Shown piece after piece: positions 50,824 to 63,500 of a stretch of DNA of 64,000 nt (the stretch's first letter is position 1; every line of letters begins with the position of its first letter). A program made the position numbers and the translations under genes. The stretch spans positions 317,693,919 through 317,757,918 of the forward strand of contig CM077643.1 in assembly GCA_039707465.1 (NCBI GenBank), given 5' to 3'. The notes below the pieces were generated by a model. It worked only from the letters and a program-made list of their open reading frames with translations. It ran no database searches and was not told the DNA's origin. This stretch comes from Rhabdophis nuchalis. Taxonomy: Eukaryota; Chordata; Lepidosauria; Squamata; Natricidae.

Positions 50824-53800
50824 AACAAAACTTCAACCCACTTGAAATCAGGATCAGAAATATTTGATTTTATCTGACAGCTTTATTTACATCTTATGTA
50901 AATAAATGAAAAAAGGATATTAATCTTTTTTTGATAAATTTATCTTTAATTTATCTTTTACTCCTCTGTTCACTCTTTTTTTTTAGTTCAAACTACCTCC
51001 CCAAATAAGATTGGGGGGAGGGGGATAAGATGGGAGGAATTTAAATATCATATGCTTATATCTGATTTACTGCATTGCCTGGTAGTGGAGAGCTACAGAA
51101 TGTGGCTTTGCAGAACCATAATTTCCAGAGCCTGAGTCAGTCTGGATTGAGAAATGTTAGGTTTTGCACTGAGCAATGTTTGGAGGGCCAGTGTTCCTTT
51201 ATCTTTATTATAGTTCCAGGACAGGAACTTTTTGATGTGTAAACTTTCTCGGAAGTGACTGTTTTATTTTTGTTGTAGTGAAATCGCAGGACGACTATTA
51301 AAATCAACAGGGATCTTTTTGGACTCTGGCTTACAAGAGAGCTGTAATGAATTTTGGGCTAGTGCTGATGACAGCGCTGCTTCAGATGAAATCAGGTATT
51401 CCTCCTTGAAAAATGTTCATCTATGAATAAAGCACCATTGTTGATACTGATTAGAATTAATGAGGAATCTAGTCAAGATGAGGAGAACAGTTTTTGTGCA
51501 GCACACCTAGATAATAGGTGATTGCATCATTGGGATATCGTGCTTTCAGTGATTCCAGTTAGGTTCATCAAATTGCTGTTGTATTTGGTTGTAATTCTAT
51601 GTGTGCCAGTTAGAGTCACAATTTTGAGATTGGCAGGTGTATCAATAGGTATAATCATTACAGGTAATCCTTGCTTAGCGACTACCTGCTTTGTGACTGC
51701 TAAATACATCAATGATCTAAAGCAGAGGTTCCCAAACTTGGCAACTTTAAGACTTGTGGACTTAAACTCCCAGCTATGCTGGCTGGAGATTTCTGGGAGT
51801 TGAAGTCCACAAGTCTTAAAGTTGCCAGGTTTGGGAACCTCTGATCTAAAGTAACTCTACAATTATTCTTTACATGTACAACCTTTATGGGACAGCAAAG
51901 CAAAAGAAAGCTGAAGTAAGAACATAAGCAAAGCTGCTCTTTCCCTGATGATTATTTTGTTTCATGAGTGTGTCGTCAGTCCCAGTTGTGATTACTAACA
52001 AGAACTGCCTGCAAATAAAATATATACTTTAGCAATCGTAATTGCATTTTTAGTTTCTTGTATGCAGATAGTTGCTTTCTGATCTTCACTTACATGCTCT
52101 TTTTCCAATTGGAATATTGAAACGAAAGGTATGGTGAATGCATTTTGTTTGATTTTTGTAGGAGGTCTGTTATAGAAACCAGCCGGGCATTGAAAGAGCT
52201 CTTTCATGAAGCTAGAGAGAGAGCATCGAAAGCTCTTGGCTTTGCCAAGAGATTAAGAAAGGTAAACAAATTAGACCAAATCCAGTTGCAATTACATCAT
52301 GCTAAGGCGTACATTTGTAACAAAATGTACTTTTCTCACCATATTTGTAGGACCTTGAAATAGCAGCGGAGTTCACATTATCTGCCTCTGTGAGGGATTT
52401 CCTTGTTGCTCTGAAAGCACAGCAGTACACAAAGGTAAAAATCAGTCTGGGGCCTACGTAGCATGGGAATATTAATGAAAGGAGTCCTTGAGCTTACTCA
52501 GAAATTCAGATACAAGGGATGGCAGTTTAAAAAATGAGGGAGGGAGAAGAGGGAGCGAAGCTGTTCTCCAAAGCATCTGAAGGTAGGACAAGAAGCAATG
52601 GGTGGGAATTAATCAAGGAGAGAAGCAACCTAGAACTAAGGAGAAAATTCCTGGCAGTTAGAACAATTAAACAGTGGAATGACTTGCCTCTAGAAGTTGT
52701 GAATGCCCCAACACTGAAGGTTTTTAAGAAGATGTTGGATAACCATTTGTCTGAAGTGGTCTAGGGTTTTCTGCCTAAGCAGGGGGTTGGACTAGAAGAC
52801 CTTCAAGGTACCTTCCAACTGTTATTCTAAATTCTAAATATACTTAAATGGGAAGACAAATGTCTGCTGTTTCTAGATACTTGTTAAGGCTAGATTGCTA
52901 GTAACCAGGTAATGACAATATAAATTATTTTACAAATGGAATTGTCCCAGTTCAGAGGAACTCTATTAAGTTTCCGCAATCTTTTTGCAGATCAAAGAAA
53001 CAAAAGCAGTCTGTGTTGGAGGCCAGCGGGAGGGGAGGGTGTTGAGTGTAGTGGTTACAAACCTGTTTTATTTTGCATAGAAAATGCATTTGTTTTGACC
53101 TCCCCACCAAACAGAGAAGATTATGAAAATGGGATATGGATCTCCTTATTAACTGTTTCAACCATTTCAATTTGTTTTACAGGTACAAATTCCTGGCCTT
53201 GAAAATTTGCAAATCTTCGTGCCAGATACTTTTGCACAGGAAAAATCTCTTATCTTGCAGTTGCTTAATGCAGCTGCTGGAAAGGATTGCTCGAAAGATT
53301 CTGATGAGGTCGCAGGGGAATCGTTTTTACTGATGACAAAATACAGTGAAAAGGACCAAGAATTTGATGACAGCTGGAGCATTTGGGAAGGGCAGCCAAT
53401 CAAAATGGTTCCTCAAGTGGAAACTATTGATACACTGAGAAGTATGCAGGTAAAGTCTTTCTGTGTTAGCAAATACATGACTCAAATGCTGGAGTTGGAC
53501 TTAATATGTTCTAAATCAGGGGTCTCCAACCTTGGCAACTTTACGACTTGTGGACTTCAACTCCCAGAACCCAGCATGCACTGGCTGAGTAATTTTGGGA
53601 GTTGAAGTCCACAAGTCATAAAGTTGCCAAGGTTGGAGACCCCTGTTCTAAATTATATCTGAAATACTACTACCATAAGGTCCCAGGTATTTAATAATGT
53701 GAGTTTCCCTTGTTAAGTATTCTAAACGTGATATTGAGCCAATCTGATTTAACGGTTAAAGGTGCTGGACTAGAAACCAGGCGACTGAATTCTAGCCCTT

Positions 53801-56800
53801 CCTTTGGCACAAAGCCAGCTGGGTGACTTTGGGACAGTAATACACTCTTCACCCCTAGAAAAGAAGTCACAGGAAACCATTTCTGAAAAACGTTGGCATT
53901 GTGCAGGGATTTATCTAGGCCAGGGGTCTGCAAAGTCGGCTCTTTTAAGGCTGGTGGACCAACTCCCAGAATTCCCCAGCCAGCTATCTGGCTGGGGAAC
54001 TCTGGGAGTTGAAGTCCACCAGTCTTAAAAGAGCCGACTTTGCAGACCCCTGATCTAGGCACTTGCCTGACAATTGTGATCTGAGGGCACAAATGAAAGT
54101 TGTGTAGCATTTTCATGTTGTAAACAAACCTTTCATCTTCTTTAATTTCCCCAAGAAACAACACGCATAAGTGTAATTAAAATTCCATTGAGAGTGAAGG
54201 CCTTTTGACAAATGGGATAATGAACCCATTTTTTTTTAGCACAAAAGATTCTCATTCCTCTATTAGCAACTTCCAGTAAATATTTGGACAACCCTATGCA
54301 TAGAAACGTGCTTCTATTTATAAAATTGCACTTAAATTATCATAACGAGAGAAGCCTTTAATAAATCCAAATGTGTAACTGATTCTCATTAAGTTGATTA
54401 ATTTTCTGGGAAGAAAAGTTCCATCCTTGGAATATTTAGAGTGCATCAAATAATTTGAGTTCTATTTTCAGCAACACAGTGCTCCCTTCTGTTCTAGGTT
54501 GACAACCTCCTCCTGGTGGTAATGCAACCAGTTCATCTTGTGAACCAGAGAAAAGCCTTTCAGCAGCTATTTGAAGGATTGATCTCTTTGCAGCAGGAGC
54601 AAACGTCAAGCCAACCAGTAATTGCCAAAGCTTTGCAGCAGTTGAAGGTACAGCTCTTTCTAATTGAGTATCTCCTCAGCCAGGGGCACACAACTATGGC
54701 CCTTTTACGACTTGGGGACTTCAGCTTCCAGAATTCTAGAGTTGAGGTCCATAGGTGGTAAAGGGACCATAGTTGCCCAGTCTTGACCTTGGCTGTTTAT
54801 TCTAATTCGTTTATTGTTTCAAAATGTATAATAAGCCAGTTAGATCTACTTTTCATAGACAGTCAGCAAGACAATATTTGCCCTGAAGTTTTACAGATTG
54901 ATATTTGTAATTTTATAATTATTTTAGATTGACACCTTATTTTAGATTGACACCTTTAGATTGACACGTTTGGATTAGGAATTTGCAAATAAGTGACATA
55001 CTGTATGCATGACAGCAGAGCTGTCTATATTTTGATATGTATTCAAAACATTTTCATAAGTGCTGCATAATAGGAAGTGGTAACAGAATCTTTTAAAAAG
55101 CCCTCTATGTGTATCTTTAAGGAGTTAGCAGCATATTCCTAACAGACTGAAAATAATAGATAAATGTAATTATGAAGTGTGTGTAAGAAACATAAAAATG
55201 TTCGTGTCCGCAATTCATAGTCTGATGTATCTGCCAAAAGAATACATGCCATATTATTGATGATTTTTTTTTAGTTGTTAATATATTTTTACACAGTTGA
55301 ACAGAAATAATTCCATTAATTTCAATGAGGGCTAACTCCAGGTAAATGTATACAGGTAGTCCTTGACTCACAACCAGAATTGTTACTACAATTTCAGTCA
55401 TAAGTCATGACAGTGATAAGTTGAGGCACCTAGGTGACTGCACCTGGTTTTACAACCATTTTTACAGTGGTCGTTAAGTAAATAACATGGCCATAGGTTG
55501 AAATCAGTCATAAGTGTCAACCCGTCCTCCTAAATGGGCATTTTTTGCCAGAAACAGGCAAATTGAGTGACTGCAGGACACTACAACCAGTCGTAAATGT
55601 GATGCAGGAGAGCTGAACGACATTTTACAATGGCCAGAAGTACTTTATTGACTGTAAAGCACCCTTTCCTGTTGTAACTCTGGACAGTTGTTAAATAATT
55701 GGCTGTAAGTTGAGATCTACCTGCATAGGATTGCAATACTACCCCTCAATTCTAGATTAATGATCTAAATAGCAAAGATATAGGCATCTATGTTTATGAG
55801 TAGTAGTATTATGTTTATGTAAATTCCAGTGGAATTATGTGTCTTTACATTCCAAACATATCAGCAGAGATTTTTTTCTGTATTTTCCAGAGTGATGCTT
55901 TGCACCTGTGCAATAAGATCAGCAGCGCAATCAATAGAGTTGATCATATGTTCACTTCCGAATTTGATGCTGAACTTGATGAATCAGAATCTGCCACCCT
56001 ACAGCAATATTATAGGGAAGCCATGATTCAGTGTTACAATTTTGGCTTTGAGGTAGGTCTAGGAGAAATTTCTTTTGCCTTTTCAGAAAAAAAGGAAGTC
56101 ATATATTTTAACTGGCAAACTGTTACTTCACCTCAACCTATTTATAGCTATTACATGCAAATCAACATACAGGAAAAAATAAGAGCTAAGAGAATATGAT
56201 AGTTAAGGTGACAGGCTGGAAATGAGAAATCTCAGGTTTTAGCTGAATGATCACTGGATGATTGGGGTCAGCCTAAGCTACCTCGGAGGGTGGTTGTTGT
56301 GAGGGAAAATAAGCATGAATTGAAGAGATCTAGTTTTGTCTAGTTGCTAAGGCACCAGGCTAGCAAACAGTAGACTGTGAGTTCAAGTCCCACCTTAGCC
56401 ACGAAAGCCAGCTCAGTGATCTTAGACCAGTTAGTTCCTGTCAGCCCAACTCACCTCACAGGGTTGTTGTTATTATGAGGAAAAATAAAAGAGGAGGAAG
56501 TGTTCTCTACCTTGAGTTATTTGTAAAAAAAATAAGGGCACAGGATACAAATTAAATAAATGCTATGCACATTATCCTAATCTCCGCAAAAAAGGAGAAT
56601 GCAGATCTAATGTATAAACAGAATATCATGATCAGAATATATTATTTTTTGAAAACCAGAGCTGGGTTTTTTGTTGTTGTTGTTGTTGGTGATAATACAG
56701 TGTTTAATTTATGTGCATGACAAAAATGACCAATTTTGCCTGCTTTGACAGAGACTGCTGCATTTTGGAATAAATCATTGATTTTTCTTTTTTAAAAGCA

Positions 56801-57283
56801 ATCAGTTCCAACAGTGCTTATAGTGTGGGCTGTGTGCTTTCAAACTTGTTTGTTGTTTACTTGTTAGCTAAAGGTATGTCCCACCTTTTTCTTTAGGCCA
56901 GTGGTGTCCAAACTTTTTTCAAAGAGGGCCAGATTGGATGAAGTGAACATGGTGGAGGGCCGAACATTTTTCCGAACATTCTTTGAACCATTACAATTAA
57001 ATGCAAATAAATTATTTTATGCCAGGTTAATTGCAAATGACATACTTTTCATTTCATAACATTAAGATCAACTGACAGTTGAGTTTTCACAATGTATTGA
57101 AAATAAATTTAAAAAAAACTTACCTACCTCTTTCTCTCTTTCTTCCTCTCTCTCTCTCCATTTCTCTCGCTCTTTCTCTCTTTCTTTCTCTCTCTCTCTC
57201 TTTCTCTTTCTTTCTGTCTCTCTTTCTTTCTCTCTCTCTCTTTTTCTTCCTCTCTCTCTCTCTCTCTCTCTCCATTTCTCTTG

Positions 57284-57321
<38 letters not shown>

Positions 57322-57482
57322 TCCTCTCTCTCTCCATTTCTCTCTCTTTCTCTCTTTCTTTCTCTCTCTCTTTCTGTCTCTCTCTCTCTCTTTTGCTCTT
57401 TCTTTCTTTCCCTTTTTCTCTCTCTTTCTTTCTCTCTTTTTCTCTTTCTTTCTGTCTCTTTCTGTCTCTTTCTCTCTCTCTT

Positions 57483-57515
<33 letters not shown>

Positions 57516-60500
57516 GTCACTCTGTGTGTGTGTCTGTCTGTCTCACACTCACTTAATCAGTCTCTATCTATCTGTCTCTCCCTCCCTCTCTATGTCTCTC
57601 CCTGTCTCTGTGTGTGTCACTCTCTCTGATTCTCTCCCTCCCTCCCTCTCTCTGTATGTCTGTCTCTCCCTCTTTTCCCGTCTGTCTCCGATTCAATCCG
57701 ATTCCGATTCATTCTCTATCTCCGTCTCTCTCCGTCTCTCTCCCTCCCTCTCTTTCTCTCTGTCTCTGTCTGTCTCTCTGTCTTTCCCTCCCTCCCCTTC
57801 TGTCTCTCTCTGTGTCTGTCAGTCACTCCCTCGCCACTCGCAGCGGGCGAGGGAGCAGGCGGGGTGAGCACCCAAGGCTACCGTCATCTTAAGCATCACC
57901 AAGGCTGTCACCCGGCAGGGGCGTCAGGCAGGGAAGCCGGTCGCGTCTCCATCGCGGCTCCCTCCAGCAGGCACCACGGCTTACGTTCTGAGGCCGCGCG
58001 TCCGTCTTCCCTGCCTGACACCCCTGCTGGGCGACCTTGTGCGGCGGGAGCTGCACGTTCTGGGGCTGCGTGGCTGGGAGGGAGGTGAACGCGCCAAGCG
58101 GACGTTCTGGGGCCGCGCGTTCACCTCCATCCCAGCTTCGCAGCCCCAGAACGTGCAGCGATGGAGGCGCGACCGGCTTCCCTGCCTGACGCCCCTGCCG
58201 GGCGACAGCCTCGGTGGTGCTTAAGATGACGGTAGCCTTGGGTGCTCACCCCGCCTGCTCCCTCGCCCGCTGCGGGAGGAGGCGTCCGTAACCTCCGTCC
58301 ACCTCCCTCCCAGCCACACAGCCCCAGAGACAGAGGGAGGAAGGGAGGGCCACATTTATACAGAGCAGGGAGGGCTGTTGGAGGGCCGTATTAAACCGAC
58401 CCCCGGACCGCAAATGGCCCACGGGCCGGACTTTGGACATGCCTGCTTTAGGCTCTCAGGACAGCCTTCAAAGCACTCCTTCCTCCTATTTTTCCCCATA
58501 ACAAACACTCTGTGAGGAAGGTTGAGCTGACAGAAAGAATGCTTAGCCCAAAGTCACCCTTCCACGGCTGAGGGAGAACTTAGAACTTGTATCTCCACTC
58601 CCCATCTCCAGTCCAAACCCTCAAGCACTGCATCACGTTGGCTGTCTCTTTTGTTAGTTGTTTATGAGAAGGTTCTAGAAATAGGCCCCAACAGTCCCTA
58701 ATTTTTCTAGTGAGATCCTGATATGTAAAACATTTGCAGTTGCATCTTATCTCAGATCAGTTCTGGGTAGCAGGATGAGACTTCTTTCAGGTAAAAAATT
58801 GGGAGGTATGTTCTTAATCATATTTGGATGCTGTCGCCAATCTTTTTTTTCCTGGGAGATGCCATTACCTGTCAATCATAGAGGTCTTCCTTTGCCTTCA
58901 GAGCAAGGTACCTCCCAAATGCACCTATCACCATTGTAATTGAGTCTATCCATCTTGCTGCTAGTCACCATCTTCTTGTCTTTCTTTCCACCTTTTCTAG
59001 AATTTTCCAAAGAGTTTGATCTTTGGATAATGTATCCAGAGTAGGATAATTTGTGCCTGATTGCTCTTTAGTTGCACCATTAGCCTTTTCTAGCCATTGT
59101 ATGCTCATTATCTGGACTGATCATTTAAATCTATTACAGTATCACAAAGAAGTCATCCGACTAATGTCTGGAGAATTTAGACAGAAAATAGGAGACCAGT
59201 ATATCAGTTTTGCAAGAAAATGGATGAATTATGTCCTCACTAAATGTGAGAGTGGACGAGGCACCAGACCCAGGTAATGACAAAGCCGATGCTTTTTAAA
59301 TGTTTCCTTCTCCCTTTCATTTCCGTGAAGTGTATATCTTAAACACAGAAGAAAATTGCTGTCTAGCAATTGATTTAATTAGAATTGATTAAATTGTTAA
59401 ATCACAATTAATGCAGTGCCCATGCATTAAATAACCACTGCAGTTTAGAATGTAGTCACTATTGCATCAGTTAAGAGTACACTTCAACTTCATGAATTCT
59501 GTGCAAAGTGATAGTATAGTTGAAAGTATATTGTGGCATTATTGTTTTTAGCTGTCCTTACTATAAGAACTTCCTTTCTAATATACTTACTTTGAAAAAT
59601 AATTGTTATGACTGGAGATATCGTGGAATTGATGGGATGGAGCTAAAAAGTCTGGAGGAGGAAGAATAGATATCAGTATCTCCTTGCCTGATTCTAATCA
59701 GATTGTGGTTTCCAACTGCAACAATTTGTTCTAAGCCAGGGGTTTCAAACACGCGGCCTGCGGGCCAATTGCGGCCCACAGGATGGTATCTTGTGGCCCC
59801 CACTGTGATATGAAAGTATAATATTAGTGCGACCCGCAGGGGGAGTGAATCTCTTATGCGGCCCAGCCTCACCCAGACTCTGCCTCCAGCGGCCCCCAGG
59901 TAAATTGAGTTTGAGATCCCTGTTCTAAGCTATTTAGCACCTTACATGGGATAAAGAGCATACTTTGCTTGCTTGCTTGCTTTGTATACTGCCTATTCCC
60001 AAAGTGGCTAACAATTTCAATCATTACATAGATTACAATAACCTTGAAAAGAATGGATAAGTTGACATACAATATAAACAAAATTAATAACAAACATGTC
60101 AAAAAAAGACACAAAATATGTGCCTACCAATTTCTCATCACGTGCCTCCACCTGCCTGCATGAAATACCTAGGTATAAGTTGCTCTCCCGAAACCAAGGA
60201 CAGAATGAGCAGATCAGATCTCTGTTGGGCAAAGTTCCAATGCATGTAGGTAGAAAGTCAAAATGCCACCTTCCAAAATCCTATCAGGTTGGATTTTGTA
60301 TTTGGCCTGATTGGATGGGCAGATGAACTGGGTTGGGGAGGGGGGGGGCGATATTCCCACAGATAACCCATTCAATGTCATGTGGGGATTTAAAGGTCAT
60401 ATCAATACCTTTGAATTGTAGTCAGAAGCCCAATGGCAACCAGTGCAGTTTTCAGCAGGGTCACCTGAGCATAAATGGGATACAGCCGTCACTGCCACAA

Positions 60501-63500
60501 TATACCAGTTGCTGCTTGCAAATGCTTTTCCAGGGTAGCCCCATGTAAAGCATGTTGCAGTACTCCTAACAGGAGGTGATTAAGGCATGAATAACTATTT
60601 AAAGCAAAAATGGCAAATTGACATATCCAAGGCTTTTCAGTGTTTTCAGGGTTGACCTCTATTCTGGTTCTTGATTTTCTCAGTCCAAATTCAGCAGTTT
60701 TCCCCAATTTGTTTGGAAGCGTTTTTAATCATTTTTGCTGAATTTTATTTTCCCTCTGAAAAACAACCTTAGAAAAACTTGAGGGATCATCTGACTTTCT
60801 TTTTGTAAAGCATCTTTAATTAAACATGTGGCGATTACTGCACTGTTTCTGATTAATAGTTTTAAAGTAGCTTTAGGGATGCAACCTTGAATTAATCCTA
60901 TTACTTAACTTATAAATACTTGAAAGGCAAGCCTTAGATAGCATAACAGAATTATTATAGGTGGTACTCAACTCATAACTGGTTGCTTAATGATCATTCA
61001 AAGTTATGATGGCTTGGGTGCCTTACACTGGCAAGGGTACATCTCGGGTTTATCAACCAGTTCAAATTATGACTAGTTGCAGCGTCCTGCAGTCATGCTG
61101 GCTTCTGATTTTTTTAAAAATCTCATTTAGGAGAATGGGTTCATTTAATGGCGTGTGATTTGCTTAATGACCATGTGATTCAGATGTACAACTGTGATTT
61201 GTTTTAAAACTCTTGTAAAATCAGTTAAAAAAAAAACTGGTCCAGTCATATGAGTGCCTTGACTTATGACCACAATAACGATCAACATTCTGGTCCCAGT
61301 TGCAGTCAAAGGTTGAGGATTACCTGTGTTCTCAATACATAGAATTTTTGGTACAAACATCAACCAGTAATTTCTTTTCTGTTGGACAGGTGGGCAACAC
61401 AGGGGTTTGATTTTCTTCAAGCCATTGAACCAGCCTTTATTTCTGCTCTGCCTGAAGATGATTTCTTGGTATGCTGTTAATTAATCCTACATTTCAAGTG
61501 GATAAACGTTGCCATAGCTGCCCTACTAAAAAAGGATTTGAATAGTTTATCCTTATTTATTAATTAATGGCTTAATTTACATTAAATTAACATAAAGGGT
61601 TCCCAATCTATTCATTTCTCATGATTTGAAGATACTGGAGTATAACTTTCAATGGTTTTTCTCTGTGTTTTCCTCCCCAGAGTTTGCAGTCATTGATGAA
61701 TGAATGTATTGGCCATGTTATTGGAAAGCCTCACAGTCCTGTTACAGGTTTGTACCTTGGTAAGGCAGCAGTTGTAGTCTCTTCTATGGAATTTTAAAGC
61801 TAAGTGCTTATAGAAATGGGATATGATCTAAGTCAGGGGTCTCCAACCTTTGCAACTTTAAGTCTGTAGGACTTCAACTCCCAGAATTCTCCAGCCAGCT
61901 TTGCTGGCTGGAGAATTCTGGGAGCTGAAGTCCTTCAGACTTAAAGTTGCAAAGGTTGGAGACCCCTGATCTAAGTTATTTGGAAATTAAATTAAATACT
62001 TATTTAGTCACCGTTACAAGAATGATAACAACATTAGCAAGTTTTAAGTATGAGGTGTCCCCGATAAGATATTTAAAATTAGAAGCAAAAAAGAGAAGAC
62101 AAAATGGCAAAGCAGCAAAGCAAGTATCTAACTGGGCAGAGTTTTTTTCTGAATTAGACATTTTATTAGAATGACATTAGGCAGGGAGCCATGTTGCTTT
62201 TCCAGAGAACAGACATTCCAGACATAGCAGCTGAGAAGGCCCTCTTGCACATTCCTGTCAAATGAGTCTTGGAAATCAGGATGTGCAGCTGGGTCTTTCC
62301 AGATGATCTCAAACAGTGGGCAGCTTCCCATGGGAGGGAGTGGCATTTTAGGAATCCTGGCCCCAAATTGTTCAAAGCTCTAATAGTAATGAGCAGTTTT
62401 TACAATGAGCTCTGAAACTAAAGGCCCAGAGGATAACAATGGAGTCGAATGTTTTGGATAACTCCTTGCAGCTCGTAGCTTTGCCGCTGTATTTTTTTCG
62501 ACTGATTGAAGTTTTTGGATCCTCTTCAAAGACTTCCGTCAGTGGGCACATTATTGCTGTCTTTTATTTGTCTTAACATGGATCTAAGGCATTTGTAATC
62601 AAGGGGAACAGACTAGAATGTGATTTCTTACAGTTGTCATTGCAAGTACCAAAACCCAGATGTTTAGCGACCACTATGCATTTCTTTCATAGGGTCCTAT
62701 CTGAGATTCCTTAATCTTGAGTTGTGTACATTATGCCTTACAAACCTGAAGTATAGCCTATTGACTGCCTATTACAACATTCCAAGAGACTGGAAAACTA
62801 CCCATCTTTCTCCTGTTGTAGTGGACAAGGAGGGTGTGTGTGATGCCATTCTGCTGATTGATTTCATTGGGGTACAAGCTTATATGATTAAGCCTGGAAT
62901 CTCACCTGCGGACTGCAGCATGTATTTCTCAACTGGATGTAGCTTTCTCTGAAGGAAATGTGTTGCTTATGTTGAACCATGACAGCATGGCTGCATCTAT
63001 ATGGCTATAGAAAAGAACTATTCCACTACAAGTAATCCTTGTTTAGTGACTACCTCATTTAGCAATTGTTCAAACTTACAACAGTGATTAAAAAGGCAAC
63101 TTTACAACCAATCCTCCCATTTACGATGCTTGTAAAGGCAAAGAAAAGCTGAATTAAGATTGTATGCATAGTCACGGTTTCACTTAGCAACCACTTTGAC
63201 TGAATTGCCAGTCCCATGAGGATTACCTGTAATATTAAAATGCTTTTGTTCATCAAAGATGGGCCTGAAAAGTGAATCAGTTCAAACCAATCCAGGTTAA
63301 TTGTGAAAATGATGCCTACAGGCAAGTTAAATAGCAGGTAACAGCAGCTGGCCAATCTTGTCTGGGCTTGTAACCATGTAAGGAAACCACTTCTGGGTTG
63401 TTGCCTAGAAGACTTCTTAGTTATGTCTCTGTAGCCCTGAAGACATTTGAGCCAACTCATCAAGGTTGGAATTGGCTTATGACTTAGGTAACTTTTTACT

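Larger units (their letters stand above)
56899..58445. mobile_element. Non-autonomous hAT-type element, 1.55 kb, with CT microsatellite and GC-rich foldback
   Basis: Left end CAGTGGTGTCCAAACTTTTT and right end GGCCGGACTTTGGACATGCC plus TG are inverted. An exact duplication CTTTAGGC lies at 56891-56898 and 58446-58453. It contains a 700-bp CT tract and a CpG-rich core with nested inverted repeats. No transposase frame is present. Located in intron 12. Confidence 0.88.

Noticed and set aside
57079..57867. Long Leu/Ser-rich plus-strand and Arg/Glu-rich minus-strand open frames
   Set aside because: They are translations of a CT microsatellite and have no protein-like features.
61748..61753. Alternative exon 15 donor GTTTGT after GTTACAG
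   Set aside because: Using it would remove residues LYL conserved in human MAP3K4; the donor GTAAGG at 61760 keeps them and the phase.
62722..62952. 76-codon open frame with faint LINE-like residues
   Set aside because: Similarity too weak to separate from chance.
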